64,000 nt of DNA from CAYNFR01 sp964616755 (GTDB lineage Bacteria > Bacteroidota > Bacteroidia > Chitinophagales > Saprospiraceae): the NCBI GenBank assembly GCA_964616755.1, contig CAZTSI010000009.1, positions 1-64,000 on the forward strand. Direction: 5' to 3'. The notes under the pieces are model-generated. The model searched no databases and was not told the DNA's origin. It saw only the letters and a program-made list of their open reading frames with translations. Position 1 is the stretch's first letter. The number at the start of each line of letters is the position of its first letter. Below are positions 46,138 to 55,997 of the stretch, piece after piece. Both the position numbers and the translations under genes were made by a program.

Positions 46138-46803
46138 ATGAAAAAGCAACTACTACATCTTTTCGCTATTACCCTTTTGTCCAATGCGCTTATTGCTCAG
46201 TTCACGCAGACAGACGCCACCATGAGCGAAGGAGTACAGCCAGGCCTCGAATTTGAAGTCAAAGGTGAAAGCCGAAAAGCCGAAAAAGTCTGGAAAGATT
46301 ACACTAAAAATTTGGGCAAGCTCAATTGGGATAAAAAGGCCAAAGAATATACACTCCCCAATGCCCTCTTGCCAGCCATAGAGTCTAGCAGCCCAATAAC
46401 TTTGGTCGCTAAATTTGACGAATTTAGCAACATGACACGTGTGAAGGTCTGGATAAAGGAAGGTGACGTTTTCTTGACAGAGCAAATCAATCCGAACAAA
46501 ATAGCAGGGGCAAAAGTATTTTTGACGGATTACAGCTATTTGGTCGAAAAAGTATACGTTGGCGAAGAGTTAAATGAGGAGGAAAAAAACCTGAATAAAC
46601 TGGAGAAAGAGCTAGATCGGTTATCAAAGCAAAATGAAAACCTACACAGAGACATCGAAAAAGCTAAAGACGCAATCAAAAAGGCAGAGCGCGAGATCGT
46701 AGAAAACAATAACGAGCAAGAAGCCAAAAAGAAAGAAATAGAGGAGCAACAAGCAAAAGTGAAGCAGGTCTCTGACAAACTGAACAAAATAGGATCGAAC
46801 TGA
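46138..46803 (+). CDS. Secreted coiled-coil protein of unknown function, 221 aa
   Basis: It has a signal peptide (MKKQLLHLFAITLLSNALIAQ) and a globular N-terminal half (AEKVWKDYTKNLGKLNWDKK, ITLVAKFDEFSNMTRVKVWI). The C-terminal third is a long charged coiled coil (LNKLEKELDRLSKQNENLHR). Similar proteins with this two-part pattern recur in Bacteroidota but have no assigned function. The stop overlaps the start of the CBM9-like gene (TGATG), so the two are likely coupled in translation and function. Confidence 0.6.
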   Translation: MKKQLLHLFAITLLSNALIAQFTQTDATMSEGVQPGLEFEVKGESRKAEKVWKDYTKNLGKLNWDKKAKEYTLPNALLPAIESSSPITLVAKFDEFSNMTRVKVWIKEGDVFLTEQINPNKIAGAKVFLTDYSYLVEKVYVGEELNEEEKNLNKLEKELDRLSKQNENLHRDIEKAKDAIKKAEREIVENNNEQEAKKKEIEEQQAKVKQVSDKLNKIGSN

Positions 46804-47525
46804 TGAGAATAAATTTGATCCTATTTTGTGGGTTATCAATCTGCGCCTTTAGTCTATCTGCTCAAGAAAAGGCGGAATACATAGTCGAGTACCATACCCA
46901 CATAGTAGTAGATGGCGCAATCGATGATTGGGCTAATATAGACTCAACAAGCGAATGGACAGCATTAGTCTCTTATGAAGAGGTGCCCATGCCGAGCTAT
47001 TTTAAAGCCGCTTGGGACAGTACACATCTCTATTTATTGATTCATTTTATGGAGGTGAATATCACCAGCGTAGCTGAAAAAAATCACGAACGAATATTTC
47101 AGCTCGACAATTGTGCAGAGGTCTTTTTGGATCTTGGTGCAGATGGTCTGCAATACTATGAGTTACAGGTTAATGCAGGCAATATTCGATGGGAATTAAG
47201 TCTAGACAAGGCCTATAGGGAAGGCGGCGTGGCTAAAGATCCCGACGAATTGGCAGGACTGGAGTCACATATTCAGCTATCTGGAACAATCAATGATGTC
47301 ACTGATCTGGATAAAGCATGGATGTTAGAGTTAGCTTTTCCTTGGAGTAGCCTTCAAAAATATTATCCACAGGCTATTCTTCCTGATCCTAATCTTCCAA
47401 TTGCCTTCAACTTGTCACGAGTGATGCAATCTGAAACAGGTCAATTGTACTACACATGGTCTCCTATGAGTGAAAAAAACATTCATATGCCTGAGCAATG
47501 GGGAAGGCTGATATTGATGCGATAA
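46803..47525 (+). CDS. Secreted CBM9-like/DOMON-like protein, 240 aa
   Basis: It has a signal peptide (MRINLILFCGLSICAFSLSAQ) followed by one carbohydrate-binding-family-9-like jelly roll: VVDGAIDDWANI, FKAAWDSTHLYLLIHFMEV, DNCAEVFLDLGADG and LELAFPWSSLQ are family landmarks. It may bind a glycan or haem/sugar ligand at the cell surface. It overlaps the coiled-coil gene by one base (TGATG) and is likely its partner. No catalytic domain is present. Confidence 0.75.
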   Translation: MRINLILFCGLSICAFSLSAQEKAEYIVEYHTHIVVDGAIDDWANIDSTSEWTALVSYEEVPMPSYFKAAWDSTHLYLLIHFMEVNITSVAEKNHERIFQLDNCAEVFLDLGADGLQYYELQVNAGNIRWELSLDKAYREGGVAKDPDELAGLESHIQLSGTINDVTDLDKAWMLELAFPWSSLQKYYPQAILPDPNLPIAFNLSRVMQSETGQLYYTWSPMSEKNIHMPEQWGRLILMR

Positions 47526-47531
47526 GTAGAC

Positions 47532-48587
47532 TTAAGTCGCATATCGTTTATGGTGTACCTCAAGCAGTCTATTCATATGGGCAAACCACAAAGGTGGGGC
47601 TAGGGCCAACAAAATTGAACCTGGATACCCAAAACTGAGTTGCGGACTCTCATCGAAATGTCGCAAGACCTGATATTTTCGAGTTGCCTTGTAATGGTGA
47701 TCGGAGTGGCGCGTCAATTCATATAGCAAAATCCGTCCGAATTCGTGATTAGAGTTCCAGCTATGATGCACCTCCACGGGCTCATAGCGACCGTTGTCAA
47801 CTTTGTGCCGTTCTAGGCCGTAGTGTTCGATATAATTGACTAATTCTAATAACCCAAAGCCGCCTATAGCCGCAATGATGGCCATCAGCACTAAAAAAAA
47901 GCCACCTAAATAAAAGACCACCGCTAAATACAAACCTTGTATGACTTGAAAAATCAACATCTTGTTTTTAAAACTCCAAAAGCTCTCCTCCATCAAGCGC
48001 AAATCTTGGCGTTGAATCTTCCATGCATCGATATAGCCGCCAATCGTACTTTGGAGAAAAAAACTATAGAAATGCTGACCACGTTTAGCCGTCGCTGGAT
48101 CAAAAGGGGTGGCTACCCACTTATGATGACCACGATTATGCTCGATGTTAAAATGCATGTATAAACTGGGCAACAACAACAATCTAGAAACCCATTGATC
48201 CCAAAGTCCCGGTCTATGGCCGATTTCATGACCTACATTGATACCCATTGTGCCAAGGGCAATTCCCATAGATAAGCTAATCCCCACTAACTCTGCAGTG
48301 GATAAGATATCGTAGTTGAGGCGATAAAAATACAACCCAAGCAAGGTATACATCATGGGCAAATTAAGGTAGAGCAACCAGTCGAAAATGCGGGTTTTTT
48401 CTCTTTCTGGCTCTTGATCCGCACTAAAATTGAACAATGATTGCGGCAATAATTGATCAGCAATCGGAACTATAACAAACGTAAATATGAGAATAGAATA
48501 ACAAACCCAACCATCACCCATTATAGAAATCCAACCAAATAATGGTGTCAAATAAGCTAGTAAATACTTAACATCTTTGAATTGCAT
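47532..48587 (-). CDS. Alkane 1-monooxygenase-like (AlkB family)
   Basis: About 351 residues with six or so membrane helices and the histidine boxes of the membrane-bound di-iron desaturase/hydroxylase family: INVGHEIGHRPG, IEHNRGHHKWVATPFDPA and ELTRHSDHHYKATRKYQ, plus NYIEHYGLER, which favours AlkB over fatty-acid desaturases. It would hydroxylate the terminal carbon of alkanes using rubredoxin and O2. No rubredoxin gene is adjacent. ATG 48587 is preferred to 48617. Confidence 0.85.
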   Translation of the reverse strand: MQFKDVKYLLAYLTPLFGWISIMGDGWVCYSILIFTFVIVPIADQLLPQSLFNFSADQEPEREKTRIFDWLLYLNLPMMYTLLGLYFYRLNYDILSTAELVGISLSMGIALGTMGINVGHEIGHRPGLWDQWVSRLLLLPSLYMHFNIEHNRGHHKWVATPFDPATAKRGQHFYSFFLQSTIGGYIDAWKIQRQDLRLMEESFWSFKNKMLIFQVIQGLYLAVVFYLGGFFLVLMAIIAAIGGFGLLELVNYIEHYGLERHKVDNGRYEPVEVHHSWNSNHEFGRILLYELTRHSDHHYKATRKYQVLRHFDESPQLSFGYPGSILLALAPPLWFAHMNRLLEVHHKRYAT

Positions 48588-48661
48588 GAGTGCTAAATTT
48601 CGCAGACTAATATACAATTAATTGGAATTAGCTGTGCACATAGAGATCATAGGTGGTGTCC

Positions 48662-49864
48662 TTAATTGGGCAGACTGATCTTGCCTAGGCTTATAGCGGG
48701 CACTCCATGTATATTTTTGGATCGTATATCTTGAGCGCCACAGATGCATTCATTAGCTAGCACGGCAAAAAGCACGGCTTCTTTAGCATCGGGATGGACG
48801 CCGAGGACATCTAACATTTTGACAATACAATAGGGCATCAAATCACTCAAATGCCGCAATAAAAGCGGATTGTGCGCACCACCACCGCTTACGTAGATCG
48901 TGGCTTCTGTTGTCTGTAAAACGTTCGATATTGAATTGGCGATGGCCTTAGCAGCAAAAAAATTAAGGGTGGCAAGAATATCCTTGTTTTGAAGTGTGCC
49001 CGCAAAATTGCTAAGTGCAAGATCCAGGTAGTCTAGATTAAATAACTCAGGGCCAATAGTCTTTGGCAAGGGCAATTGAAAGAAGGAATGGTCTAAGAGC
49101 TGCGATAACAAGGACAAAGCGACAGTACCCTGCGACGCCAATTCGGCATTTTGATCAAAATCCATATCTGTGTAATGACGTTGTACAAAGGCATCCATCA
49201 TTGTATTGCCTGGTCCAACATCGCTAGAAAAAGGGGGTAAAATATCCAATAGTCTCTCAGAAGGTAGCCAAGTGTAATTAGCAATTCCGCCGATATTGAG
49301 TAAAATGCGGTTTTCAGAAGCATCTGTAAAGAGTAAACGATCACCATAGACGGCTAAAGGAGCTCCTTCGCCGCCGCCAGCAATGTGCTTTAGCCTAAAA
49401 TCACCAAGCGTGATAATACCTGTGCCAACCGCGATATGATCACTATCACCGATCTGCAAGGTGGCATGGCCATATCCTGGCCGCCTATGCAAATGAGTGG
49501 GCGCATGGTAAATGGTCTGTCCGTGACTCGCAATGAGATCTACATCGCTAGGAGAAATATGCCATTCTTGCAGACATTGTAGAATTAACGATGCATGATA
49601 TCGACCAATATGGCTGTGTAACAAGGTTACGAGTTCTATGTCCCCTTGCGCTACTGAAAAGATCTTTCTTACCTCCCGCTTAAATTCCGCCGTGTAGGCA
49701 ATGGTGCTAAAACGCTCTACACTCACCCGGGTAGTGCCACCATGCCCTTTAATCGTACACAATGCAACATCCAATCCATCAAGCGAAGTACCACTCATCA
49801 ACCCTATAATCCTTCGCTCATCAGCATTACTTAGAGCATATAGCTTAAAAATGTCCGACTTCAT
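48662..49864 (-). CDS. anmK: Anhydro-N-acetylmuramic acid kinase AnmK
   Basis: A 400-residue sugar kinase with IGLMSGTSLDGLDVALC (phosphate loop), LASHGQTIYHAP, AGGGEGAPLAVYGD, LLNIGGIANYTWL and VGPGNTMMDAFVQ motifs, and the C-terminal YVSGGGAHNPLLLRHL. It converts anhydro-MurNAc to MurNAc-6-phosphate in cell-wall recycling. It matches the lytic activity encoded nearby (glucosaminidase) and has normal length. Confidence 0.95.
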   Translation of the reverse strand: MKSDIFKLYALSNADERRIIGLMSGTSLDGLDVALCTIKGHGGTTRVSVERFSTIAYTAEFKREVRKIFSVAQGDIELVTLLHSHIGRYHASLILQCLQEWHISPSDVDLIASHGQTIYHAPTHLHRRPGYGHATLQIGDSDHIAVGTGIITLGDFRLKHIAGGGEGAPLAVYGDRLLFTDASENRILLNIGGIANYTWLPSERLLDILPPFSSDVGPGNTMMDAFVQRHYTDMDFDQNAELASQGTVALSLLSQLLDHSFFQLPLPKTIGPELFNLDYLDLALSNFAGTLQNKDILATLNFFAAKAIANSISNVLQTTEATIYVSGGGAHNPLLLRHLSDLMPYCIVKMLDVLGVHPDAKEAVLFAVLANECICGAQDIRSKNIHGVPAISLGKISLPN

Positions 49865-49961
49865 ACCCTACACCTTGATTTAATTTGACCACTAAAAAGT
49901 CAGGCAAAACTTCTTATTGGCCATTTAACTCTTCAACTTAAATGGATGCCAGAAGTAATCA

Positions 49962-52900
49962 CTAATCCTCTATATCTGGTAGCGCTTGTCCATAAATATA
50001 CGGCACCCCAAGAGCCGCTGCTGCCTTTTCTATGGCAGGGATGACATTGTTGGCTAGGCGATCGACTAAAGGTTTGATTTCTTTATATTCGTCACGAGCT
50101 ATCTTCAAAGATTGTAAATGCATTTCGGTAGGACCGTATGTACCGTTTCCTCGGCTAGCCACTCCCATTCTATCATTCAGATTTGGGGCGTTTCGTTCTC
50201 CGATCTCTTCTTTCGTTGAGTATCCATTCATGCGCAAGTTAAGTTGCTCTGTTTCTTGATTTGCATCAAAAATTTGCTTGACCAAAGAAGGTGATTGTTT
50301 TCTACTTACTTTTAGCGCTCGCTCTAGTGCATTCAGCTTATTTTGACTGTTTTGAAAGGTATAGTTCAATGCTCCTACCGCATTGCGCAATTCATCGAGG
50401 TCAGATTGATACTTAACAATTACCTCCGTCGATTTAGGCGGCAAAGCTGGGCGGTCATACAAGCGTTTTACTTCAAATTTTCTAGGTTCGGTTAGAGGGG
50501 TGATGACTCCTTGATGCACTTTGAGCAAAGCAACATTATAGCTTCCTGGAGTGACCAAATGACCTCTTCCGTCCCAATTTCCTTGAGACCGCTCAGATAG
50601 TTGAATAGGGTTTTGGGAGGAATGGCGAAGATTCCATGCGACGCGGTGGAGTCCTTTTGATGATGAGGCATTTAGCACACTAATTATATTACCACTAAGG
50701 TCAGTTATTTGAAGGTATATCTGAACCCCTTCTTCGATTTTTTCAGTCTCAAGCGCATCCCAGCCTGGGAACGGAATGTCTTTATTATTCTTATTTAAGT
50801 CTTTTTCTTTTTTAATCCTTTCTGTTTTTATGGAGGGATAATCAGCACCGATATGATAAGAGATCACAGCTCCAAAAGCCGGATTATCTGCTCTATATTT
50901 GTCATGGCCGACGCCTTGAATAACATTGCGGGGCACAAACAAGTCTGCCGTTTTAATGTCGTAAATATGTCCTTCTTTTTGCAGGCCTTCAGCTGAAATT
51001 TCGCGAAGAGGACTATAATCATCAAGTACGTAAAAACTTCGACCAAACGACGCTGCGACCACATCATTTTCTCGCCGCTGTATGGTAATATCTCTGAAGG
51101 CGATTGTTGGTAGTCCGCTGGTCATTTTTATCCAATTATTTCCGCCGTCAAAAGTGGTGTATATACCAAACTCCGTTGCTAAGAACATAAGGCTCGACTT
51201 AACGTGGTCTTGGACTATGCGCCATACTAATGTACGTTCTGGCAATCCGTTAGTAAACGATTTCCAGGTACTTCCTTTATCCATGCTTTTGAGCAAATAG
51301 GGTTTGAAATCGCCATATTTGTGATTATCTAAGGCAACATAGACGGTTGACGCATCGTGCATATCGGCATACAGATTATTGACAAATGCTGTTGCAGGAA
51401 CACCTGGCAATTTGCTAATTTCGATTTTTCGCCACGCATTTCCACCATCTTCTGTTACATGTATGCTACCATCATCGGTGCCGGCATACAATAGGCCTTC
51501 TTGAACAGGTGATTCTGCTAAAGAGGTAATGGTATTGTAATTGGACATAGCACCCACGTCCCAAGGTGAGTCCCAGCTCTGTACCCTCCCCATGATGGGC
51601 AAGGCTAAACGTTCTTCGCTTTTGGTCAAGTCACCCGAAATAGGTGACCAGCTATCCCCTCTATTTTCAGATCGCCATACTCTATAAGAAGCGAAATATA
51701 GCCGCGATGGCTTGTGCGTGCTCACGACGATAGGTGCATCCCAATTATATCGCTCTTCTGGCTCTCCAGCACGAGGCTGTGGCTGAATCAAAATGGTTTC
51801 TCCTGTTATGCGATCTATTCTGAAGAGGACGCCTTGTTGAAATTCTCCATAGACAATATCAGGATTGCCAGGTTCTGTAGCAGATTGATGGCCATCAGCA
51901 CCTAATGTCTTGTACCAATCAGCATTTCTTATACCACTTGAATTATCTGTTTGCGAGGGCCCTCCGTGAGAACCATTATCTTGAGTGCCACCAAATACAT
52001 GATAAAACGGCTCGGCGTCGTCAACAGCTACTTTGTAGTATTGAGTTATTGGCATATTATCAAACATCCTCCATGTTTTTGTGCCGTCATAGGTCTCATA
52101 TATTCCAGCGTCAGTACCAACTAACAAGTAATCTGGATCATCCATTTTAAAGGCTATAGAATGATTATCGGAGTGTTTTTCTTGCTCGCTCATTCGATAG
52201 AAAGTTTTACCACCATCATCCGAAACCTGTATGCGTACATCCATCAAATACAGCTTATCGAATTGATGTGGTGATGCATATAACTCTTGGTAATAATGAG
52301 GGCCAGTAGCGCCTGAGACAGCATCTGACATTTTTATCCATGACGCTCCCATATTACTTGATCGATAGACACCACCCTTTTTTCTATCTAACTCGATGGC
52401 CGCATAAAGTACATCAGGCTGCTGCGGGGAGATGGCAAGGCCAATTTTGCCTCGGTTGCCCATTGGAAGCCCTTTTTTTAATTCTGTCCATGTCTCACCA
52501 CCGTCAGTACTTTTGTATATGTTCGATTTTGGGCCACCGCCCATTAATGCCGCAACGGTTCTATGTCGTTGCCAAGTCGCAGCATAAAGTACTTGGGGGT
52601 CTCTAGGATCTATGACGATATCTGTTACGCCTGTCCATTCTTCATCTCCCAAAGTTTTTTTCCATGTTAAGCCTCCGTCAATTGATTTATAGAAGCCCCT
52701 TTCCCTTCCTTTACTCCAAAGAGGGCCTTGAACAGCTACCATTATTACCTGAGAGTTGTCGGGGTGCACTATTATTTTTGAAATATGTTCGCTATTTTTC
52801 AAACCCATATTACTCCAGCTTGCGCCGTCGTCTTCACTTTTATAAATACCATCACCAAAGGCCACATGTCGACCGCCCACATTCTCGCCTGTACCTAACC

Positions 52901-53231
52901 AAATGGTATGTGGGTTGCTCGGATCAATTGTGATGCACCCAGTAGAGTACGACGCATATTTGTCAAAAATCGGCTCAAAGGTTGTTCCGGCATTCTGTGT
53001 TTTCCACACTCCACCTGAGCCAACGGCAACATACCAAACATTGTCATCCTCTGGGTGGATCGCGATATCAGCTATCCTTCCTGACACAAAAGCTGGACCT
53101 ATATTTCGCCATTTAAACTCTTTAAGCAAGGCCTCATCCATTTTTAAGGACTCGTCTGCCGTTTCTTGGGCAATGGCACTTGCACCAAAACAAAAAATGA
53201 TCATAAATACATAAAGCGTACGAGTAAACAT
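49962..53231 (-). CDS. Large BNR/sortilin-type propeller protein, secreted, 1089 aa
   Basis: It has a signal peptide (MFTRTLYVFMIIFCFGASAIAQ) and then two large beta-propellers made of BNR/VPS10-like repeats with the S-x-D-G-G-x-T-W pattern (KSIDGGLTWKK, SDDGGKTFYRM, YTTFDGGNNWIKM). Further segments are NIGPAFVSGRIADIAIHP and WYVAVGSGGVWKTQNAG. A helical region ends the protein. Related proteins are exported in Bacteroidota and may be glycosidase-like or binding proteins; catalytic residues cannot be assigned. The gene is one of the longest in the window. Confidence 0.8.
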   Translation of the reverse strand: MFTRTLYVFMIIFCFGASAIAQETADESLKMDEALLKEFKWRNIGPAFVSGRIADIAIHPEDDNVWYVAVGSGGVWKTQNAGTTFEPIFDKYASYSTGCITIDPSNPHTIWLGTGENVGGRHVAFGDGIYKSEDDGASWSNMGLKNSEHISKIIVHPDNSQVIMVAVQGPLWSKGRERGFYKSIDGGLTWKKTLGDEEWTGVTDIVIDPRDPQVLYAATWQRHRTVAALMGGGPKSNIYKSTDGGETWTELKKGLPMGNRGKIGLAISPQQPDVLYAAIELDRKKGGVYRSSNMGASWIKMSDAVSGATGPHYYQELYASPHQFDKLYLMDVRIQVSDDGGKTFYRMSEQEKHSDNHSIAFKMDDPDYLLVGTDAGIYETYDGTKTWRMFDNMPITQYYKVAVDDAEPFYHVFGGTQDNGSHGGPSQTDNSSGIRNADWYKTLGADGHQSATEPGNPDIVYGEFQQGVLFRIDRITGETILIQPQPRAGEPEERYNWDAPIVVSTHKPSRLYFASYRVWRSENRGDSWSPISGDLTKSEERLALPIMGRVQSWDSPWDVGAMSNYNTITSLAESPVQEGLLYAGTDDGSIHVTEDGGNAWRKIEISKLPGVPATAFVNNLYADMHDASTVYVALDNHKYGDFKPYLLKSMDKGSTWKSFTNGLPERTLVWRIVQDHVKSSLMFLATEFGIYTTFDGGNNWIKMTSGLPTIAFRDITIQRRENDVVAASFGRSFYVLDDYSPLREISAEGLQKEGHIYDIKTADLFVPRNVIQGVGHDKYRADNPAFGAVISYHIGADYPSIKTERIKKEKDLNKNNKDIPFPGWDALETEKIEEGVQIYLQITDLSGNIISVLNASSSKGLHRVAWNLRHSSQNPIQLSERSQGNWDGRGHLVTPGSYNVALLKVHQGVITPLTEPRKFEVKRLYDRPALPPKSTEVIVKYQSDLDELRNAVGALNYTFQNSQNKLNALERALKVSRKQSPSLVKQIFDANQETEQLNLRMNGYSTKEEIGERNAPNLNDRMGVASRGNGTYGPTEMHLQSLKIARDEYKEIKPLVDRLANNVIPAIEKAAAALGVPYIYGQALPDIED

Positions 53232-53580
53232 GTTGAAAGATTTTGTAGAGCCAATATAACAAGAATGAGCAACTTAGATCAATAATGGATGCATAATAAC
53301 CTTGCTATGAGTTAATTGGACTTTACCTAAGTATTGTGATAAGCTAGACTAGTCAGGTTTAATAATTCAAGCTCAATCAATTGTTGGTCCAATGAAATGC
53401 GTTTGGACAATGGAGTTGTTAACCTTGTTTTATAAATTTTAGGGACTTTTGAATGATAACCACATTTAAAAGACCAGCACAAACGTGTTTTAGAGAGTTG
53501 GAGTTGATGACTATTCTCTTTATAAAGACGGTATTGTTTGAGACACACTTATTTTGGGCTAGTCAATAGAATGGGCATTT

Positions 53581-53614
53581 ACCAGAATATTGATACATTA
53601 TTCAATATTCTGGT
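53581..53614. repeat. 13-bp perfect inverted repeat with 8-base loop
   Basis: ACCAGAATATTGA (53581-53593) and TCAATATTCTGGT (53602-53614) are perfect reverse complements around TACATTAT. The match extends by TT/AA and, with one bulge, CATT/AATG. There is no T-run to make it a terminator. A two-fold operator, a cruciform or a relic of an element end are possible. Confidence 0.6.
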
Positions 53615-53837
53615 AATGACTTAAGAGGTGTTTGCGACTCCTCATTTCATCAATTTCACGCGCCTACTATTTTAACAGGGAAAGGTTTGGATAGCATCGT
53701 GCTATTAGAACTATGCTTTTTAATAAAGGGCGGTTAATGTACAGTTCTAAAAAAATGAATAATACATTGCAGGCAGATTTGGTGCTCTGCTATTAATAGC
53801 TCAAAAAATAATTTACTTTTGACTGTCTAAAAAATGA

Positions 53838-53873
53838 AGCACGACCTTGCCATAGCGCAAGGTGCTTTTTTAT
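53838..53873 (+). terminator. Bidirectional rho-independent terminator upstream of rpiB
   Basis: CCTTGC and GCAAGG form a stem around CATAGC, with GCA/TGC extension across a bulge, flanked by A-run on the left and a six-T run on the right (GGTGCTTTTTTAT). It is followed by rpiB 13 bases later and no plus-strand gene precedes it, so it either ends an unannotated RNA or attenuates rpiB. Confidence 0.6.
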
Positions 53874-53885
53874 AACTAAGAATGC

Positions 53886-54341
53886 ATGAAAATAGTCATT
53901 GGCGGGGATCACGCTGGGTATCAACTTAAGTCGTTAGTGGTAAAGCACCTTGAGAGTAAGGGCATCACCGTGTATGATAAAGGGCCTTTTACATCCGAGT
54001 CGGTCGATTATCCTGATTTTGTGCATCCTGTATGCGAATCCTTGGTGTCAGGTGCCGCAGATTTGGCTATTCTTATTTGTGGCAGTGGCAATGGAGTAGC
54101 CATGACCGCCAATAAATACGTCCAAATACGTTGCGGCTTATGCTGGACCGCAGAGCTTGCCCGATTGACTCGAAGTCATAACAATGCAAATGCCTTAGCA
54201 CTTCCTGCGCGATTCATTGATGAAGAAACAGCTTTGGACATTGTTAATGCTTTTGTTCGGACAGAGTTTGAGGGCGGTAGGCATGTAAGAAGAGTAGAAA
54301 AAATTATTCGCCCAAATTCTAGTCTGCCACCGCAGTGCTAA
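53886..54341 (+). CDS. rpiB: Ribose 5-phosphate isomerase B
   Basis: A 151-residue RpiB/LacAB-family isomerase with IGGDHAGYQLK at the N terminus, the catalytic cysteine in ILICGSGNGVAMTANK (residues about 60-75) and TRSHNNANALALPARF. It interconverts ribose 5-phosphate and ribulose 5-phosphate in the pentose phosphate pathway. The M28 peptidase follows by 15 bases on the same strand. Confidence 0.95.
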   Translation: MKIVIGGDHAGYQLKSLVVKHLESKGITVYDKGPFTSESVDYPDFVHPVCESLVSGAADLAILICGSGNGVAMTANKYVQIRCGLCWTAELARLTRSHNNANALALPARFIDEETALDIVNAFVRTEFEGGRHVRRVEKIIRPNSSLPPQC

Positions 54342-54356
54342 TTAAATAGTTGAGAT

Positions 54357-55997
54357 ATGACCTTTAAGAAGTTGAATAATGTAGGACTTGTCATAATATC
54401 CTTGTGCATTTGTGCACAGGTCAATGCACAATATATAAGTGGCAAATATTTGCCTTTGGCTGACCAAGTACCAGTCAAAGATTTTAATGATTGGTCGTAT
54501 AAGATAAGTACCACCATCACCCAACGCGATATTAAAGAACACATCTTCACATTAGCTGATGATTCCTTTGAAGGACGCGAAACGGGAACGGAGGCAAATA
54601 ATAGAGCGGCGGCCTATATAGCCAAGGAGTTTGATCGACTTAGGTTACCAAAGATCGGTGAGAATAATTCTTATTATCAGTCTATTTCTTTTACGTTTAG
54701 CAGTTGGGCAGAAACTAGTATTCAATCTGGCGACAAGGAGTATAGGTTGCTTTGGGATTTTGTCGGATTTCCACAACATTCCATTGACATGATCGACCAA
54801 TCATACGATCATTTTATTTTTGCGGGATATGGCATCGAGCAAGAAGGCTATTCAGATTATGCGGACTTAAAGCTGAAAGGTGGAGCAGTAATGGTCTATG
54901 ATGGAGAGCCTGTGGTGGATGGAATATCTCGATTGACAGGAGATAGCATAGCTAGCACTTGGTCGACAGACTGGCAAAAGAAGAGTATCCTAGCCAAACA
55001 AAAGGGGGCTACGCTTTTGATCATTGTCTCCAATGACCTTAAAGAATTAATGAACGCCAATCGTAGATTACTTCTCAATCGAGTGAGCCAGTTAGGTGAT
55101 TTTTCGAATGTTGTTCACGACGGTGTCAATACTATATTTATCTCTCCAGCGATGGCTCAAGAATGGTTAGGAGAGCGATCTAAAGAGATTATTATGAGGC
55201 GCGATGATGTCCTACAAAAGGGTAGCGCATTTATGCCATTAGCCATAAATAAAAACTTTAGCATCAATTTGGATACTAATAAAGAAGTATTGAAAGGGTA
55301 TAATGTTATGGGCTTTATTGAAGGAGACAGCAAGAAAGATGAAGTGATTGTTCTTTCAGCGCATTACGATCACGTGGGAAAAAAGGGAGACGAAGTATAT
55401 AATGGTGCGGATGATAATGCCTCAGGGACAACAGCAGTTTTAGAAATTGCTGAGGCATTAGCAACATCTAGCCGTATGGGAAAAAAACCGCAGCGAAGCA
55501 TCCTCTGTTTGTTAGTGACAGGCGAGGAGAAAGGTTTGCTAGGCTCTGCTTATTATGCCGAAAATCCACGATTTCCAATGGCTAATACCGTCGCAAATGT
55601 CAATGTAGACATGGTCGGAAGAGTAGGGGAGGAGTACCTCACATCTGAGCAAGAATATATTTATGTCATAGGTTCAGATCGACTTAGCACTGATTTGCAC
55701 AAGGTCAGTGAAGCGATGAATCAACGCTACAGTCATATACTTTATGACTACAAATACAATGATGCCAAGGATCCCAACCAGTTTTATTTTCGCTCGGACC
55801 ACTACAATTTTGCTAAGTATGGTGTACCCGCGATTTTCTTTTTTAATGGTGTGCATGAAGATTATCATCAACTAGGTGACACTCCAGATAAGATCAATAT
55901 TCCACTGATGACTAAGCGTGCCCAAGGCATTTTTCACTTGGTATGGGAGCTAGCTAATCGCAAAGATCGCATCCGTGTGGATGGAGTGGTAAAGTAA
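54357..55997 (+). CDS. M28 family aminopeptidase-like metallopeptidase, secreted
   Basis: A 546-residue protein with a signal peptide ending near VNAQY. A PA-like insert lies in the N-terminal half. The zinc catalytic domain has LSAHYDHVGKKGDEVYNGADD (His and Asp ligands), TGEEKGLLGSAYYAEN (catalytic and zinc Glu), VNVDMVGRVG (Asp) and HEDYHQLGDTPDKI (His). It should hydrolyse peptides at the cell surface or in the medium. Confidence 0.9.
   Translation: MTFKKLNNVGLVIISLCICAQVNAQYISGKYLPLADQVPVKDFNDWSYKISTTITQRDIKEHIFTLADDSFEGRETGTEANNRAAAYIAKEFDRLRLPKIGENNSYYQSISFTFSSWAETSIQSGDKEYRLLWDFVGFPQHSIDMIDQSYDHFIFAGYGIEQEGYSDYADLKLKGGAVMVYDGEPVVDGISRLTGDSIASTWSTDWQKKSILAKQKGATLLIIVSNDLKELMNANRRLLLNRVSQLGDFSNVVHDGVNTIFISPAMAQEWLGERSKEIIMRRDDVLQKGSAFMPLAINKNFSINLDTNKEVLKGYNVMGFIEGDSKKDEVIVLSAHYDHVGKKGDEVYNGADDNASGTTAVLEIAEALATSSRMGKKPQRSILCLLVTGEEKGLLGSAYYAENPRFPMANTVANVNVDMVGRVGEEYLTSEQEYIYVIGSDRLSTDLHKVSEAMNQRYSHILYDYKYNDAKDPNQFYFRSDHYNFAKYGVPAIFFFNGVHEDYHQLGDTPDKINIPLMTKRAQGIFHLVWELANRKDRIRVDGVVK

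Larger units (their letters stand above)
53232..53885. other. Intergenic region with palindrome and terminator, 654 bp
   Basis: This stretch between divergent genes holds no supported gene. It contains the 13-bp perfect inverted repeat at 53581-53614, a 12-base palindrome GCTATTAATAGC (53789-53800), a TACTTTTG -7-like box (53814-53821) and a bidirectional terminator. The BNR-gene promoter is presumably in the left part. Confidence 0.5.
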
